64,000 bases of DNA from VAZQ01 sp963753575 (lineage in GTDB: Bacteria; Pseudomonadota; Alphaproteobacteria; Rhizobiales; Xanthobacteraceae), in NCBI GenBank assembly GCA_963753575.1, contig CAVWCR010000003.1, positions 3,348,001 through 3,412,000 of the forward strand, read 5' to 3'. Below are positions 55,894 through 64,000 of this stretch, one piece after another. Made by a program: the position numbers and the translations under genes. Numbering within the stretch: the first letter of the stretch is position 1; each line of letters starts with the position of its first letter. The notes under the pieces were generated by a model. The model was not told where the DNA came from and searched no databases. It was given only the letters and a program-made list of their open reading frames with translations.

Positions 55894-58053
55894 ATGGCTG
55901 GCTATTGGCGGGCTCGAACCGCGGCTCTAAGCGTCTTGCTGACGGCCTCGGCCGCAATGGGCGAAACCCAGTCGCCGCCGGTACAGAAGCTGCCGCCGAT
56001 TGTAGTGACCGCATCGCGACCCAGGCCCAGGCCTCACCCGGCGCCTGTGCAGACTACGGCGCGCCCGGATGCAACCGCTCCGCGCCCCGGAGCAACCGCT
56101 CCGGAACCTGACGCAGGCGCCGCGAGCGAGCGCTTGATATCGCGCGAGCGGGTCAATGCGCAGCCGGCGCTACGGCCGGGCGAGGCCCTGGAAGCAACGC
56201 CCGGGCTGATCGTCACCCAGCACAGCGGCGAGGGCAAAGCCAACCAGTACTTCCTGCGCGGCTTCAACCTCGACCATGGGACTGATCTCGCCATCACGGT
56301 CGACGGCATGCCGGTCAACATGCGCACCCATGGCCACGGCCAAGGCTATGCCGACATCAACTTCCTGATTCCTGAGCTCATCCAGTCCATGCGCGTTCGC
56401 AAGGGGCCCTATTTCGCCGACGAAGGCGACTTCGCCTCCGCCGGCGCGCTGCATATCGACTATATCGACACGCTCAGCCCCGGCCTCTGGCAGGGCACGC
56501 TCGGCATGTTCGGCTATGGGCGGGCGCTGGCGGTGAAGTCATACCCGACCTGGACTGGCAATCTGCTGGTGGCGGCGGAAGCCACCGCCTATGACGGCCC
56601 GTGGGACGTGCCCGACCGCATGAAAAAGTGGAACGGCGTTCTCCGTTACACGACCGGCAGCGCTGAGGACGGCGTGTCGATCACCGGCATGGCCTACAAG
56701 AACAGCTGGACCTCGACCGATCAGATCGCGGAGCGCGCCGTCGACAAGGGCCTCATCAGCCGCTGGGGCACGCTCGATCCGACCGACGGCGGCAATTCCA
56801 GCCGGTACAGCCTGTCGACGCGGCTCAACAAGACCAACGAGCTCGGCGTCAGCCGGCTCGAGGCTTATGCGATCCGCAGCACGCTGACGCTCTACAACAA
56901 CTTCACGTATTTCCTCGATGACCCGACCGACACGATCGGCGACCAGTTCAGCCAGGGCGACAAGCGCACGATCCTCGGCTTCCACGGCAATCACACCTTC
57001 AAGGGCCGGCTTGCAAGCTTCGACAGTGAGACGCGCGTCGGCGTGCAGGGCCGCTTCGACGACATCGACGTGGCTCTGACCAAGACCGTCGAACGCACCA
57101 CCTATGCCGACATTCGCCGCGACAAGGTGCGCGAGGACAGCATCGGGGTCTATGCGCAGAACACGACACGATGGGGCGAGTGGCTGCGCACCATCGTGGG
57201 CGTCCGGCACGACACCTTCTGGGCGGACGTGACGAGCGACACGCCGGAGAATTCCGGCAACGCGCAGGCGTCGATCGCAAGCCCCAAGGTCGGCCTCGTC
57301 CTCGGGCCGTTCCGCAACAATGAGATCTTCGTCAACGCCGGCTACGGCTTCCACAGCAACGACGTGCGCGGCGTGACCATCATGGTCAATCCGCCCAACA
57401 CGCCGGATGCCGGCATGCCGGCCGAGAAGGTGCCGTTCCTGGTGCGCGCCAAGGGCGCCGAGGTCGGCTGGCGCGCGCGGCCGGTCTCGGGCCTGGAAAC
57501 GTCAGTCGCCCTGTTCGTGCTGGACTACGACTCGGAGCTTCTGTTCGTGGGTGACGCCGGCAACACCGAGGCGAGCCGCCCAAGCCGCCGCACCGGCGTC
57601 GAATGGACGACCTTCTACAAGCCCGTTCCTTGGCTTGCGCTCGAGCTCGAGATCGCGGCAACGCGTGCGCGCTTTACTGATTTCGATCCTGCCGGCAACC
57701 GCATTCCAGGGGCGCCCAACGTGGTCAGCTCGTTCGGCGTGACGTTCGGCCGGCAGGTCGGTTGGTACGGCGCCGTGAAGATGCGCTATTTCGGCCCACG
57801 CCCGCTGATCGAGGACGACAGCGTGCGCTCGGACTCGACCACGCTGGTCAATGCGCGGCTCGGCTATCGGTTCGACAACGGCATGCGGCTTCAGCTCGAC
57901 GCTTACAACCTGTTCAACGTCAAGGCGCAGCAGATCACGTATTTCTACGAGTCGCGCCTGCCCCAGCTCGGCGAGGCCGTGGGCGTCGCCGACCGGCATT
58001 TTCATCCGGTCGAGCCGTTGTCAGTTCGCTTGACACTTGCCGGCCATTTCTGA
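55894..58053 (+). CDS. TonB-dependent outer-membrane receptor, predicted nickel(-chelate) transporter
   Basis: 719 residues from ATG 55894 (MAGYWRARTAALSVLLTASA, signal peptide). An upstream ATG at 55843 lies inside the NikR operator and is rejected. After a probable TonB box (PPIVVTASRP) and a Pro/Ala-rich linker comes the plug: LRPGEALEATPGLIVTQHSG, YFLRGFNLDHGTDLAITVDG and RTHGHGQGYADINFLIPEL; the barrel ends TLAGHF with the usual C-terminal Phe. The His-rich HGHGQGY loop could contact metal. An exact NikR operator upstream and the neighbouring NiCoT permease and nikR support nickel uptake, probably as a chelate, rather than iron or vitamin B12. Confidence 0.88.
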   Translation: MAGYWRARTAALSVLLTASAAMGETQSPPVQKLPPIVVTASRPRPRPHPAPVQTTARPDATAPRPGATAPEPDAGAASERLISRERVNAQPALRPGEALEATPGLIVTQHSGEGKANQYFLRGFNLDHGTDLAITVDGMPVNMRTHGHGQGYADINFLIPELIQSMRVRKGPYFADEGDFASAGALHIDYIDTLSPGLWQGTLGMFGYGRALAVKSYPTWTGNLLVAAEATAYDGPWDVPDRMKKWNGVLRYTTGSAEDGVSITGMAYKNSWTSTDQIAERAVDKGLISRWGTLDPTDGGNSSRYSLSTRLNKTNELGVSRLEAYAIRSTLTLYNNFTYFLDDPTDTIGDQFSQGDKRTILGFHGNHTFKGRLASFDSETRVGVQGRFDDIDVALTKTVERTTYADIRRDKVREDSIGVYAQNTTRWGEWLRTIVGVRHDTFWADVTSDTPENSGNAQASIASPKVGLVLGPFRNNEIFVNAGYGFHSNDVRGVTIMVNPPNTPDAGMPAEKVPFLVRAKGAEVGWRARPVSGLETSVALFVLDYDSELLFVGDAGNTEASRPSRRTGVEWTTFYKPVPWLALELEIAATRARFTDFDPAGNRIPGAPNVVSSFGVTFGRQVGWYGAVKMRYFGPRPLIEDDSVRSDSTTLVNARLGYRFDNGMRLQLDAYNLFNVKAQQITYFYESRLPQLGEAVGVADRHFHPVEPLSVRLTLAGHF

Positions 58054-58111
58054 AACGCGAAGATTTCGCCCGCGTCGCGATGCATGGGGATCTTCGAGGC
58101 CATCTCGCGCG

Positions 58112-58846
58112 CTATTGTGACCGCACCGTCAGCCCCAGCGTCAGCCAATGAGCATCTCGTCCGGTGACGTTGCGGCCGTAGATAAGATCGATGTCGACGG
58201 TTTCGATCGGAATATACCGAAGGCCGAGTTGCAGCCGCGGTTCGTGGACGGAGCGTGGGATTGACGGTGGTCGCTCGCCGTCCTGCAAATAGACCTCCCC
58301 CATCAATGAAAATTTTGGTCGAAAATCCCAGTCAAAACCAATGCCGCCGGTGACGTAGTTGACGTCGACGCGCCCGTCATAAATCCAGCCCGCATTCACA
58401 TGGGTGCGGAAGTTGGGTCCGAACTTCAAGGTCACCGGCATGTTGACGAAAGCGATCGACCTGTGGAGCGTCAGATCACGCGAGATGCCGCCACTCAAGC
58501 TCCAGGCAAAGCGATCGTTGTCGATCGGGACAATCTTCGCCTGCCCGCCCACCGTGGTCGCCCATTCGTGGCCGGCACCGGTGCGCTGATAGACTGCTGC
58601 CAGTTCGACCGGGATCCCGATATCGACGACACACGCCGGCGACGTCACCGCGGTGAAATCACGGTTCGACGCGCGCGCCATCCAGGCCTCGTTCTGACAC
58701 GACCCAGCCTTGCCGATGTCGGCGTCGTCAACGATGTAGGCGCCACCCGCAGCCTGGGCCCGCCCAGAGAATGACTGCAAAGCGCAAGCGATCGCGGCGG
58801 CAGCAATGTACGGGCCGCCCAGGCCCACAATTTTTCCAGATCGCAT
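58112..58846 (-). CDS. Exported beta-rich protein of unknown function next to a metal RND pump
   Basis: 244 residues with a signal peptide (MRSGKIVGLGGPYIAAAAIA, cleavage near RAQAA). The mature protein alternates polar and aromatic residues in strands (RFAWSLSGGISRDL, VNYVTGGIGFDWDFRPKFSL, LRYIPIETVDIDLIYGRN) and ends TLGLTVRSQ, suggesting a small outer-membrane barrel. Two Cys near the mature N-terminus (GSCQNEAW, SPACVVDI) may form a disulfide. It lies downstream of the CusA/CzcA-like pump on the same strand, separated by an inverted repeat at 58910-58930 that could give it its own control. Similar proteins accompany metal RND genes in this group; function unproven. Confidence 0.7.
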   Translation of the reverse strand: MRSGKIVGLGGPYIAAAAIACALQSFSGRAQAAGGAYIVDDADIGKAGSCQNEAWMARASNRDFTAVTSPACVVDIGIPVELAAVYQRTGAGHEWATTVGGQAKIVPIDNDRFAWSLSGGISRDLTLHRSIAFVNMPVTLKFGPNFRTHVNAGWIYDGRVDVNYVTGGIGFDWDFRPKFSLMGEVYLQDGERPPSIPRSVHEPRLQLGLRYIPIETVDIDLIYGRNVTGRDAHWLTLGLTVRSQ

Positions 58847-58909
58847 GCGCGCTCAAGACCCCTGGGGCATCGTGGATAGGGATATCCAGATGGCATGACA
58901 ACGAATTAT

Positions 58910-58930
58910 TGCAAATGCGAATTATTTGCA
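58910..58930. promoter_or_regulatory. Inverted repeat TGCAAAT-N7-ATTTGCA, Fur-family-like operator
   Basis: TGCAAAT (58910-58916), GCGAATT, ATTTGCA (58924-58930); a second TGCAAAT overlaps at 58927-58933, and GAATTATT(T)GCAAAT occurs twice in tandem. AT-rich TGCAAAT-type palindromes resemble Mur/Fur boxes of rhizobia. It lies ~65 bases upstream of the exported protein gene (start 58846). Operator function is inferred; no matching regulator gene is in the window. Confidence 0.4.
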
Positions 58931-58969
58931 AATTGTTTCCAACGAAATCTTTGCCCGCGTCAGGCCCCC

Positions 58970-61900
58970 CTAATGAGCGGCGGTCGCGTCGGGCTGGACG
59001 GGGGCGCTGGGCGTCTCGTGGCCCGGGCTGGTGCCTGGCACGTAGGGCATGAAAATGCGCGCCAGCGTCGGGATCACGAGCAGGCTGCAGATCGGCGACA
59101 GCAGCATGCCGCCCACGATCACGCAGGCCAACGGCTGTTGGACCTGCGCACCGATGCTGGTCGAGAGCGCCGCCGGCACGAGGCCGATGCAGGCAGAGAG
59201 GCCGGTCATGAAGATTTGCCGCATCCGCGTCTGGGCAGCGCTGATGATGGCTTCATCGGTGCCGATGCCCTCGTCGAGATTCCGGCTGATGTAGGACATC
59301 AGCAGGATGCCATCCATCGACGAGACGCCGAACAGCGAAATGAACCCGATGGCCGCCGAGATGCTGAAATTCAGGCCCGCAATGGTGAGCCCCAGAATGC
59401 CGCCGGCGACCGCGAACGGAATCCCGGATAGCGCCAGCAGGCTCACCCGCACGGAGGAGAACAGGCTGTACAGCAGCATGAATATCAGGAGGAGGCTGAG
59501 CGGCACGATGACGGCGAGCCGCTTCTGCGCCTCCACCAGTGCGCCAAATTCACCCGACCATTCCAGCCGATAGCCCTCCGGCAGCCGCACCTTTTCGGCA
59601 ACCCGCTGCTGCGCTTCGCCGACGGTCGAGCCGAGGTCGCGGCCCCGCACGCTGTACTTCAGCGGCACAAATCGCTGATTGTTCTCGCGGTAGATATAAG
59701 CCGCGCCGGTCTCCAGCTTGACCTCGCCGAGCTCGCCGAGCGCAATGTAGGCAGGCGGCGCCCGCGGATCGCTATTGGGCAACGCAACCGGGATCGAGCG
59801 GACGGCATCGATATTGCGCCGATATTCCTCCGCGAGCCGGACCGTGAGCGCGAAATTCATTTCGCCTTCGTAGACCCGCGTGACCTCCTGGCCGCCGACC
59901 GCCGCCTGCACCACGGAGTTGATGTCGCCGATCGAGAAGCCGTAGCGGGCAGCCTTGGCACGGTCGATCCGCACAACCAGGTTGGGCTGGCCGAGAAGGT
60001 TGAATACGCCCGGATCGGTCACCCCCGGCACCTCCGCTATCTCGGCTTTCACCGTTTTCGACAGGCGCGACAGCTCCGCCAGATCACGGCCGAAGATCTT
60101 CACCGAGTTCTCGCCCTTCACGCCGGAGACGGCCTCCTCGATATTGTCCTGGATGTACTGCGAGAAATTGAAATCGACGCCGACGAATTCGCGATCGAGC
60201 TGCTCGCTCATCTGCTTGACCAAGTCCTCCTTGGTCAGCCCCTTCGGCCATTCTTCGAACGGTTTCAGCGGCACGAAGAATTCCGCAACAAACGAGCCGT
60301 CCGGGTCGGTCGCATCTTCTCCGCGCCCCTGTTCGGAGACTACCGTGCGGACCGGCTCGTAGCTCTTGATGATGTTGCGCATGCGCGCGACGCTATCCAT
60401 GCCGGCTTCGAGCGTGATCGTCGGGGGCAGCAGCGCCCGGATCCACAGGTTGCCCTCTTCGAGCTTGGGCAGAAACTCGGTGCCAAGACGAGCGCCCAGT
60501 GCGCCACAGATCACAAGGAATAAGACGCCAATCCCTGCCGCGATGCGGAAACGCCGGACGGCTAGCGGCAGCACAAAATCGTAGACCCGCCGGATTTGAC
60601 GCACCAGCCAGGTCTCGACTTCGGTCACGCGCGCAGGCAGCAGGATCGCGGCCATGACCGGCGTGACCGTGAAGGTGGCGATCACCGCGCCGATCAGCGC
60701 ATACGCATAGGTGCGCGACATCGGGCCGAAGATCTGGCCTTCCACGCCCTGCATGGTGAACAATGGCAGGAACGCCGCGATCGTAATGATCACCGAGAAG
60801 AAGATCGCCTTGTCGACCTCGATGGCGCCGGTCAGGATGCGGTGCAGCCGGTTCGTCGTGCCCTCCGCCCGCTCGTGCGTCTCCCCGTAGTGGGCCAGAT
60901 GGCGATAGATGTTCTCCAGGATGATGACGGTAGCGTCCACGATGATGCCGAGATCGATCGCGCCCACCGACAGAAGATTGGCGGATTCGCCGCGCACCAC
61001 CGTGATCATCACGGCCAGCAGCAGCGCCGCTGGTATCGTCGCCGATACGATCAAGGCGCAGCGCAGATTGCCCAGGAACACCCACTGAATCAGAAAGATC
61101 AGCGCAACGCCGAAAAACATGTTGTGCAGCACGGTGCGCACGGTGACGGCGACGAGGTCGCCGCGATCATAGAAAGTCTCGATTCTGACGCCTGGCGGCA
61201 GGCTGCCGTCGGTGTTGATACGGTGGATGGCCGCGCGCACCCGTGTGACCACGTCCATGGTGCGCTCGAGCTTTTGCATCAGGACGATGCCGAAGACGAC
61301 ATCGGTCTTCTCGTCACGCCCGGCCACGCCCAGTCGGGGCGTGAACCCGATCCGGACTTTCGCCACATCCGAGAGCAGCACCGGCACGCCGCCCTGCTGC
61401 GTCAGCACGATGTTGCCGATATCCTCCAACGACCCTATGACGCCAATGCCGCGCACGTTGACCGACTGTTCGCCCAGCGAGATGGTCCGCCCGCCCACAT
61501 TGGAATTGCCGGCGGAAATCGCGTTCATGATCTGCGGCAGTGTGAGGCCGTAGGCCATCATCCGGTTCAGATCGATCTCAGCCTGAAACTCCTTGCTCTT
61601 GCCGCCAAGCGCCGAGATGTCGGCGACGCCAGGCACGATGCGCAACCGGCGCTCCACGACCCAATCCTGCAGGGTCTTGAGCTGAATGAGATCCATGCCG
61701 GGCGGACCTACCAGCTGGTAGCGGAAGATCTCGCTGATCCCACCAGCCGGCGAGATCACGGGCTGAACACCGCTCGGCAATTTGGCGTCCGTCAACCGAT
61801 TGATCACCTGCTGGCGCACGAAATAGTAGTCGCGGCCATACTCGAACTGCAGGCGCAAGAACCCCAGTGCGAAGACCGTGTTGGAGCGGATATACTTGAG

Positions 61901-62134
61901 GCCCGGCGCGCTGGAGACCGCGATCTCCAGCGGGATGGTCACGTAACGCTCGACCTCTTCCGGCGACTGGCCCGGCCACTGGGCGATGATCTCGACAATG
62001 GGAGGCGCCGGATCGGGATAGGCCTCGATATTGAGGGCGTTGAAGGCGACGGCGCCGATGCCGATAAACACCGCGAACGCGGCCAGCACCAAGGGACGCC
62101 GCGACAGGCAAAACGCAATCAGATTACGCAGCAT
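58970..62134 (-). CDS. CusA/CzcA-like heavy-metal RND efflux pump
   Basis: 1054 residues. MLRNLIAFCLSRRPLVLAAF starts TM1; NIEAYPDPAPPIVEIIAQWP and YVTIPLEIAVSSAPGLKYIR fit the HME group. TM4 carries AIDLGIIVDATVIILENIYR, with Asp at both relay positions but DLG/DAT in place of the DFG/DGA of the pump at 35007, so it belongs to a distinct subgroup. A metal exporter is the best call; substrate not readable. Its adaptor lies 24 bases upstream. Proximity to the nickel-uptake genes makes Ni/Co export a fair guess. No outer-membrane channel gene is beside it in the window. Confidence 0.88.
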   Translation of the reverse strand: MLRNLIAFCLSRRPLVLAAFAVFIGIGAVAFNALNIEAYPDPAPPIVEIIAQWPGQSPEEVERYVTIPLEIAVSSAPGLKYIRSNTVFALGFLRLQFEYGRDYYFVRQQVINRLTDAKLPSGVQPVISPAGGISEIFRYQLVGPPGMDLIQLKTLQDWVVERRLRIVPGVADISALGGKSKEFQAEIDLNRMMAYGLTLPQIMNAISAGNSNVGGRTISLGEQSVNVRGIGVIGSLEDIGNIVLTQQGGVPVLLSDVAKVRIGFTPRLGVAGRDEKTDVVFGIVLMQKLERTMDVVTRVRAAIHRINTDGSLPPGVRIETFYDRGDLVAVTVRTVLHNMFFGVALIFLIQWVFLGNLRCALIVSATIPAALLLAVMITVVRGESANLLSVGAIDLGIIVDATVIILENIYRHLAHYGETHERAEGTTNRLHRILTGAIEVDKAIFFSVIITIAAFLPLFTMQGVEGQIFGPMSRTYAYALIGAVIATFTVTPVMAAILLPARVTEVETWLVRQIRRVYDFVLPLAVRRFRIAAGIGVLFLVICGALGARLGTEFLPKLEEGNLWIRALLPPTITLEAGMDSVARMRNIIKSYEPVRTVVSEQGRGEDATDPDGSFVAEFFVPLKPFEEWPKGLTKEDLVKQMSEQLDREFVGVDFNFSQYIQDNIEEAVSGVKGENSVKIFGRDLAELSRLSKTVKAEIAEVPGVTDPGVFNLLGQPNLVVRIDRAKAARYGFSIGDINSVVQAAVGGQEVTRVYEGEMNFALTVRLAEEYRRNIDAVRSIPVALPNSDPRAPPAYIALGELGEVKLETGAAYIYRENNQRFVPLKYSVRGRDLGSTVGEAQQRVAEKVRLPEGYRLEWSGEFGALVEAQKRLAVIVPLSLLLIFMLLYSLFSSVRVSLLALSGIPFAVAGGILGLTIAGLNFSISAAIGFISLFGVSSMDGILLMSYISRNLDEGIGTDEAIISAAQTRMRQIFMTGLSACIGLVPAALSTSIGAQVQQPLACVIVGGMLLSPICSLLVIPTLARIFMPYVPGTSPGHETPSAPVQPDATAAH

Positions 62135-62158
62135 CGCCGGGCCAGGCTTGGTGCGGGA

Positions 62159-63418
62159 TCATTGATCCGCTTCGTTCTGCACGAAGATGACGCCGCGGGA
62201 GACCACGCGCTCACCGGATTTGAGCCCATCGCGAATCTGCCGGCGCCCGTCCTGCTCGATCCCGACTTGGATTTTCCGACGCTGGAACACCATCGGTTCT
62301 CGTTCGACCCAGGCCAGGGCCTGTTCGCCTTGCCACATCACGGCCTCTGATGGGACCGCGGGCGCTTCCTCGCCCGCACTGGTCGCGATCTTGAAGCTGG
62401 CAAACATCTCCGACTTGAGAACGCTATCGGGGTTGGGGATTTCCGACCGAACGACGACGCGCCGCGTGGAAGCGTCAGAGGCGGCGCCGATCGCGATGAC
62501 TTGTGCGTTGAAGATACGATCTGGGAGCGCCGTGACCCTGACTTCAAGTTCCTGGCCCACGCGGATGAACGGAATGTCGACCTCGGGAACATTGGCCTTC
62601 AGCCACATGGTCGAAAGATTGGCGACCGAGTAAAGCGCCTCGCCGGCATCGCTACGGACGTATTGGCCGGGCCCCACCTTGCGGGCGATCACCGTTCCCT
62701 CCAGCGGCGAATTGACGGTCACCAGCGGATTGATGATCCGTTCGCGCTCCAGCCGGTCGACCTCGGCCTGATCACGACCGATGAACACGCGCACACGATT
62801 GCGAGCAGCGTGCAACGTGCCTTCCGCCGTTTTCAAATCGGATTCGGCCCCCGCCTGATCATTGCGCGCCTGCTCGGCCTCGCGCACCGATGTTGCCTTG
62901 TCGGTGAGCAGTCTCGCCTGCCGCTCCGCCTGCCGTTGCGCGACCATCAAGTTTGATCGCGCCTTCTCAACCGCGTGCAACGCCGAGATCAAATCGGTCT
63001 GCGCTTGCACCACTTCGGGACTGTCGACCTCGAACAGAGGGTCACCAGGTTTGACCACATCGCCGATCTTGGCGATCACACGCGTCACGCGCCCGGAGAA
63101 CGGCGTTAGCACGACGGTGCTGGCGTCTTCATTGAACGCAATCTGGCCGATCGCGAGCTTGTAGACACGGAACGCGCGGGGCTCGACCTGAACGACGCTG
63201 AGCTGGTGCATCTGATCTTGCGACACGCGAACGACGTCGGGGTCACGCACCGGCGGCTGGGCTGGCGTCACGGCGGACGCCGTCGGCCAACAGCCAGCCA
63301 GCACCACAGCACATAGGATTGCGGCGAGGGCACCGACACGCCCGTGCGGCGCATCGGCGGACACGGAAAGGCTGGCCGTCGGGGCGACAGGCGACGGGCG
63401 ACACGGAAACGCTGTCAT
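62159..63418 (-). CDS. Periplasmic adaptor lipoprotein of the metal RND pump (CzcB/CnrB-like)
   Basis: 419 residues. The signal ends in a lipobox (LAAILCAVVLAGC). The adaptor has FNEDASTVVLTPFSGRVTRV, IGDVVKPGDPLFEVDSPEVV, a coiled hairpin (NLMVAQRQAERQARLLTDK) and NSPLEGTVIARKVGPGQYV, then VPSEAVMWQGEQALAWVE. It links the pump encoded 24 bases downstream to an outer-membrane channel not seen here. Its promoter must lie in 63419-63585, next to the end of a sigma-54-type regulator gene on the same strand. I see no clear GG-N10-GC sigma-54 promoter in that gap. Confidence 0.88.
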   Translation of the reverse strand: MTAFPCRPSPVAPTASLSVSADAPHGRVGALAAILCAVVLAGCWPTASAVTPAQPPVRDPDVVRVSQDQMHQLSVVQVEPRAFRVYKLAIGQIAFNEDASTVVLTPFSGRVTRVIAKIGDVVKPGDPLFEVDSPEVVQAQTDLISALHAVEKARSNLMVAQRQAERQARLLTDKATSVREAEQARNDQAGAESDLKTAEGTLHAARNRVRVFIGRDQAEVDRLERERIINPLVTVNSPLEGTVIARKVGPGQYVRSDAGEALYSVANLSTMWLKANVPEVDIPFIRVGQELEVRVTALPDRIFNAQVIAIGAASDASTRRVVVRSEIPNPDSVLKSEMFASFKIATSAGEEAPAVPSEAVMWQGEQALAWVEREPMVFQRRKIQVGIEQDGRRQIRDGLKSGERVVSRGVIFVQNEADQ

Positions 63419-63585
63419 TGAAACTGTTCTCTGAACTTGGTCTCTCTCTTGGAGGCCAAACCCGCATCATTCCGGCGCTGCCAAGCCCATTCCATTTAGC
63501 AATTCACGTGCCACGGCACCGGCCCTCGTGAGGCCAATATCATTCAGTATTTCAATAGCTTAATGATGGTGCACTGCGGCACCGT

Positions 63586-64000
63586 TTAGCGGATCGGCAA
63601 CTTTCCGCCAACCGACCCGGAATCATCGGCGGCGATCGGCCCATCCGGCGCAGTTCTGAAGCGTTGCCGGTCGATGCCGAGCCGCGCCATCTTCTCGCTC
63701 AGCGTTCGCCTCGGGATGTTGAGCCGCTCGATCACGGCACTGATCCTGCCGCCGGTCTCGGTGAGGCAGCGCTCGATCAGGGCACGCTCGAACGCTTCGA
63801 CCTGCTGCGCCAACGAAAGGCGTTCTCCGCCGGCGTCGGGCTGCTGCTGCGGCAACAGCGGCCCGGGAAGGCCGAGCGCGTAACGCTCCGCGGCGTTGCG
63901 AAGCTCGCGCACGTTTCCCGGCCAGCCGTGAGTCATCAGCAGGCTCAAGACCGTCGACGACACCGGACGCGGTTCGCGCCCATGCGCCGTCGCCGCAGAA
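63586..64000 (-). CDS. Sigma-54-dependent response regulator, C-terminal part (cut by window edge)
   Basis: The frame is open from the right edge to TAG/TAA at 63586. It holds the end of the AAA+ sigma-54 activation domain (THGWPGNVRELRNAAERYAL) and a Fis-type HTH: FERALIERCLTETGGRISAV, IERLNIPRRTLSEKMARLGI. This is the layout of NtrC/DctD-class regulators; the DctD-like branch often ends with LSEKMARLGI. Nothing can be said about the receiver domain. It is upstream of the metal RND operon on the same strand, 167 bases apart, but regulation of that operon is only a guess. Confidence 0.85.
   Translation of the reverse strand, partial: SAATAHGREPRPVSSTVLSLLMTHGWPGNVRELRNAAERYALGLPGPLLPQQQPDAGGERLSLAQQVEAFERALIERCLTETGGRISAVIERLNIPRRTLSEKMARLGIDRQRFRTAPDGPIAADDSGSVGGKLPIR

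Noticed and set aside
60596..62350. Very long plus-strand open frame antisense to the metal RND pump
   Set aside because: High-GC shadow frame: Arg/His/Asp-rich with no domain, exactly opposite a 1054-residue pump with all family motifs.

Overview
The window is high-GC chromosomal DNA of an alphaproteobacterium, most likely Hyphomicrobiales close to Bradyrhizobium or Nitrobacteraceae. The clues are the DUF3489-DUF2924-serine recombinase triad, the palindromic intergenic repeats at 46111-46183 and 48255-48301, a DUF1269 protein, several RND pumps, and a NikR/NiCoT nickel regulon. No tRNA, rRNA or marker gene gives a firm genus.

From 1 to about 28.8 kb lies accessory DNA, much of it decayed. 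A tightly overlapping minus-strand operon (1-8955) encodes a ClpB-type AAA+ ATPase, an NrdG-like radical SAM protein, what looks like one giant zinc-ribbon/Ser-Thr kinase/SF1 helicase/REase-fold fusion, and the start of a further gene. I do not recognise it as a named system. Two of its genes carry frameshifts; the radical SAM gene is intact. Next come the recombinase triad and a graveyard of immune effectors: a patatin (CapV-like) N-terminus, an HNH-SAVED (Cap5-like) pseudogene, the C-terminal end of a PIWI (prokaryotic Argonaute) protein, and an McrA-like head domain. A chromosomal-looking block (13.9-20.1 kb) has a TetR regulator, a DUF1269 coiled-coil protein, and an HAE-type RND pump whose adaptor is frameshifted. 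From 20.2 to 28.8 kb are IS and nuclease fragments, an Mrr-like endonuclease, a tRNA 3'-end remnant, and a replication module (DUF927, HUH-type Rep, AlpA-like HTH), ending at a radC fragment.

From 28.9 to 64 kb every large gene is open. This part holds a DapA-family lyase/aldolase with a HbpS/GlcG protein, a GGDEF-EAL protein, a complete CzcCBA-like metal-efflux set (33.3-39.3 kb), and a long minus-strand catabolic cluster (39.6-51.1 kb). The cluster has an ABC importer, 2-oxo-acid dehydrogenase E1 alpha/beta and E2, a succinate-semialdehyde dehydrogenase-like enzyme, a D-2-hydroxyacid dehydrogenase, an HpaB-type hydroxylase, a lipocalin-like protein and a protease inhibitor. A RimK-family ligase with a GNAT protein follows.

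A nickel-acquisition unit (54.0-58.1 kb) joins NikR, a NiCoT permease and a TonB-dependent receptor. The two transport genes each have a NikR-type operator, GTATGA-N16-TCATAC or a close variant. A second heavy-metal RND pump with its adaptor (58.9-63.4 kb) and the C-terminus of a sigma-54-dependent regulator close the window.
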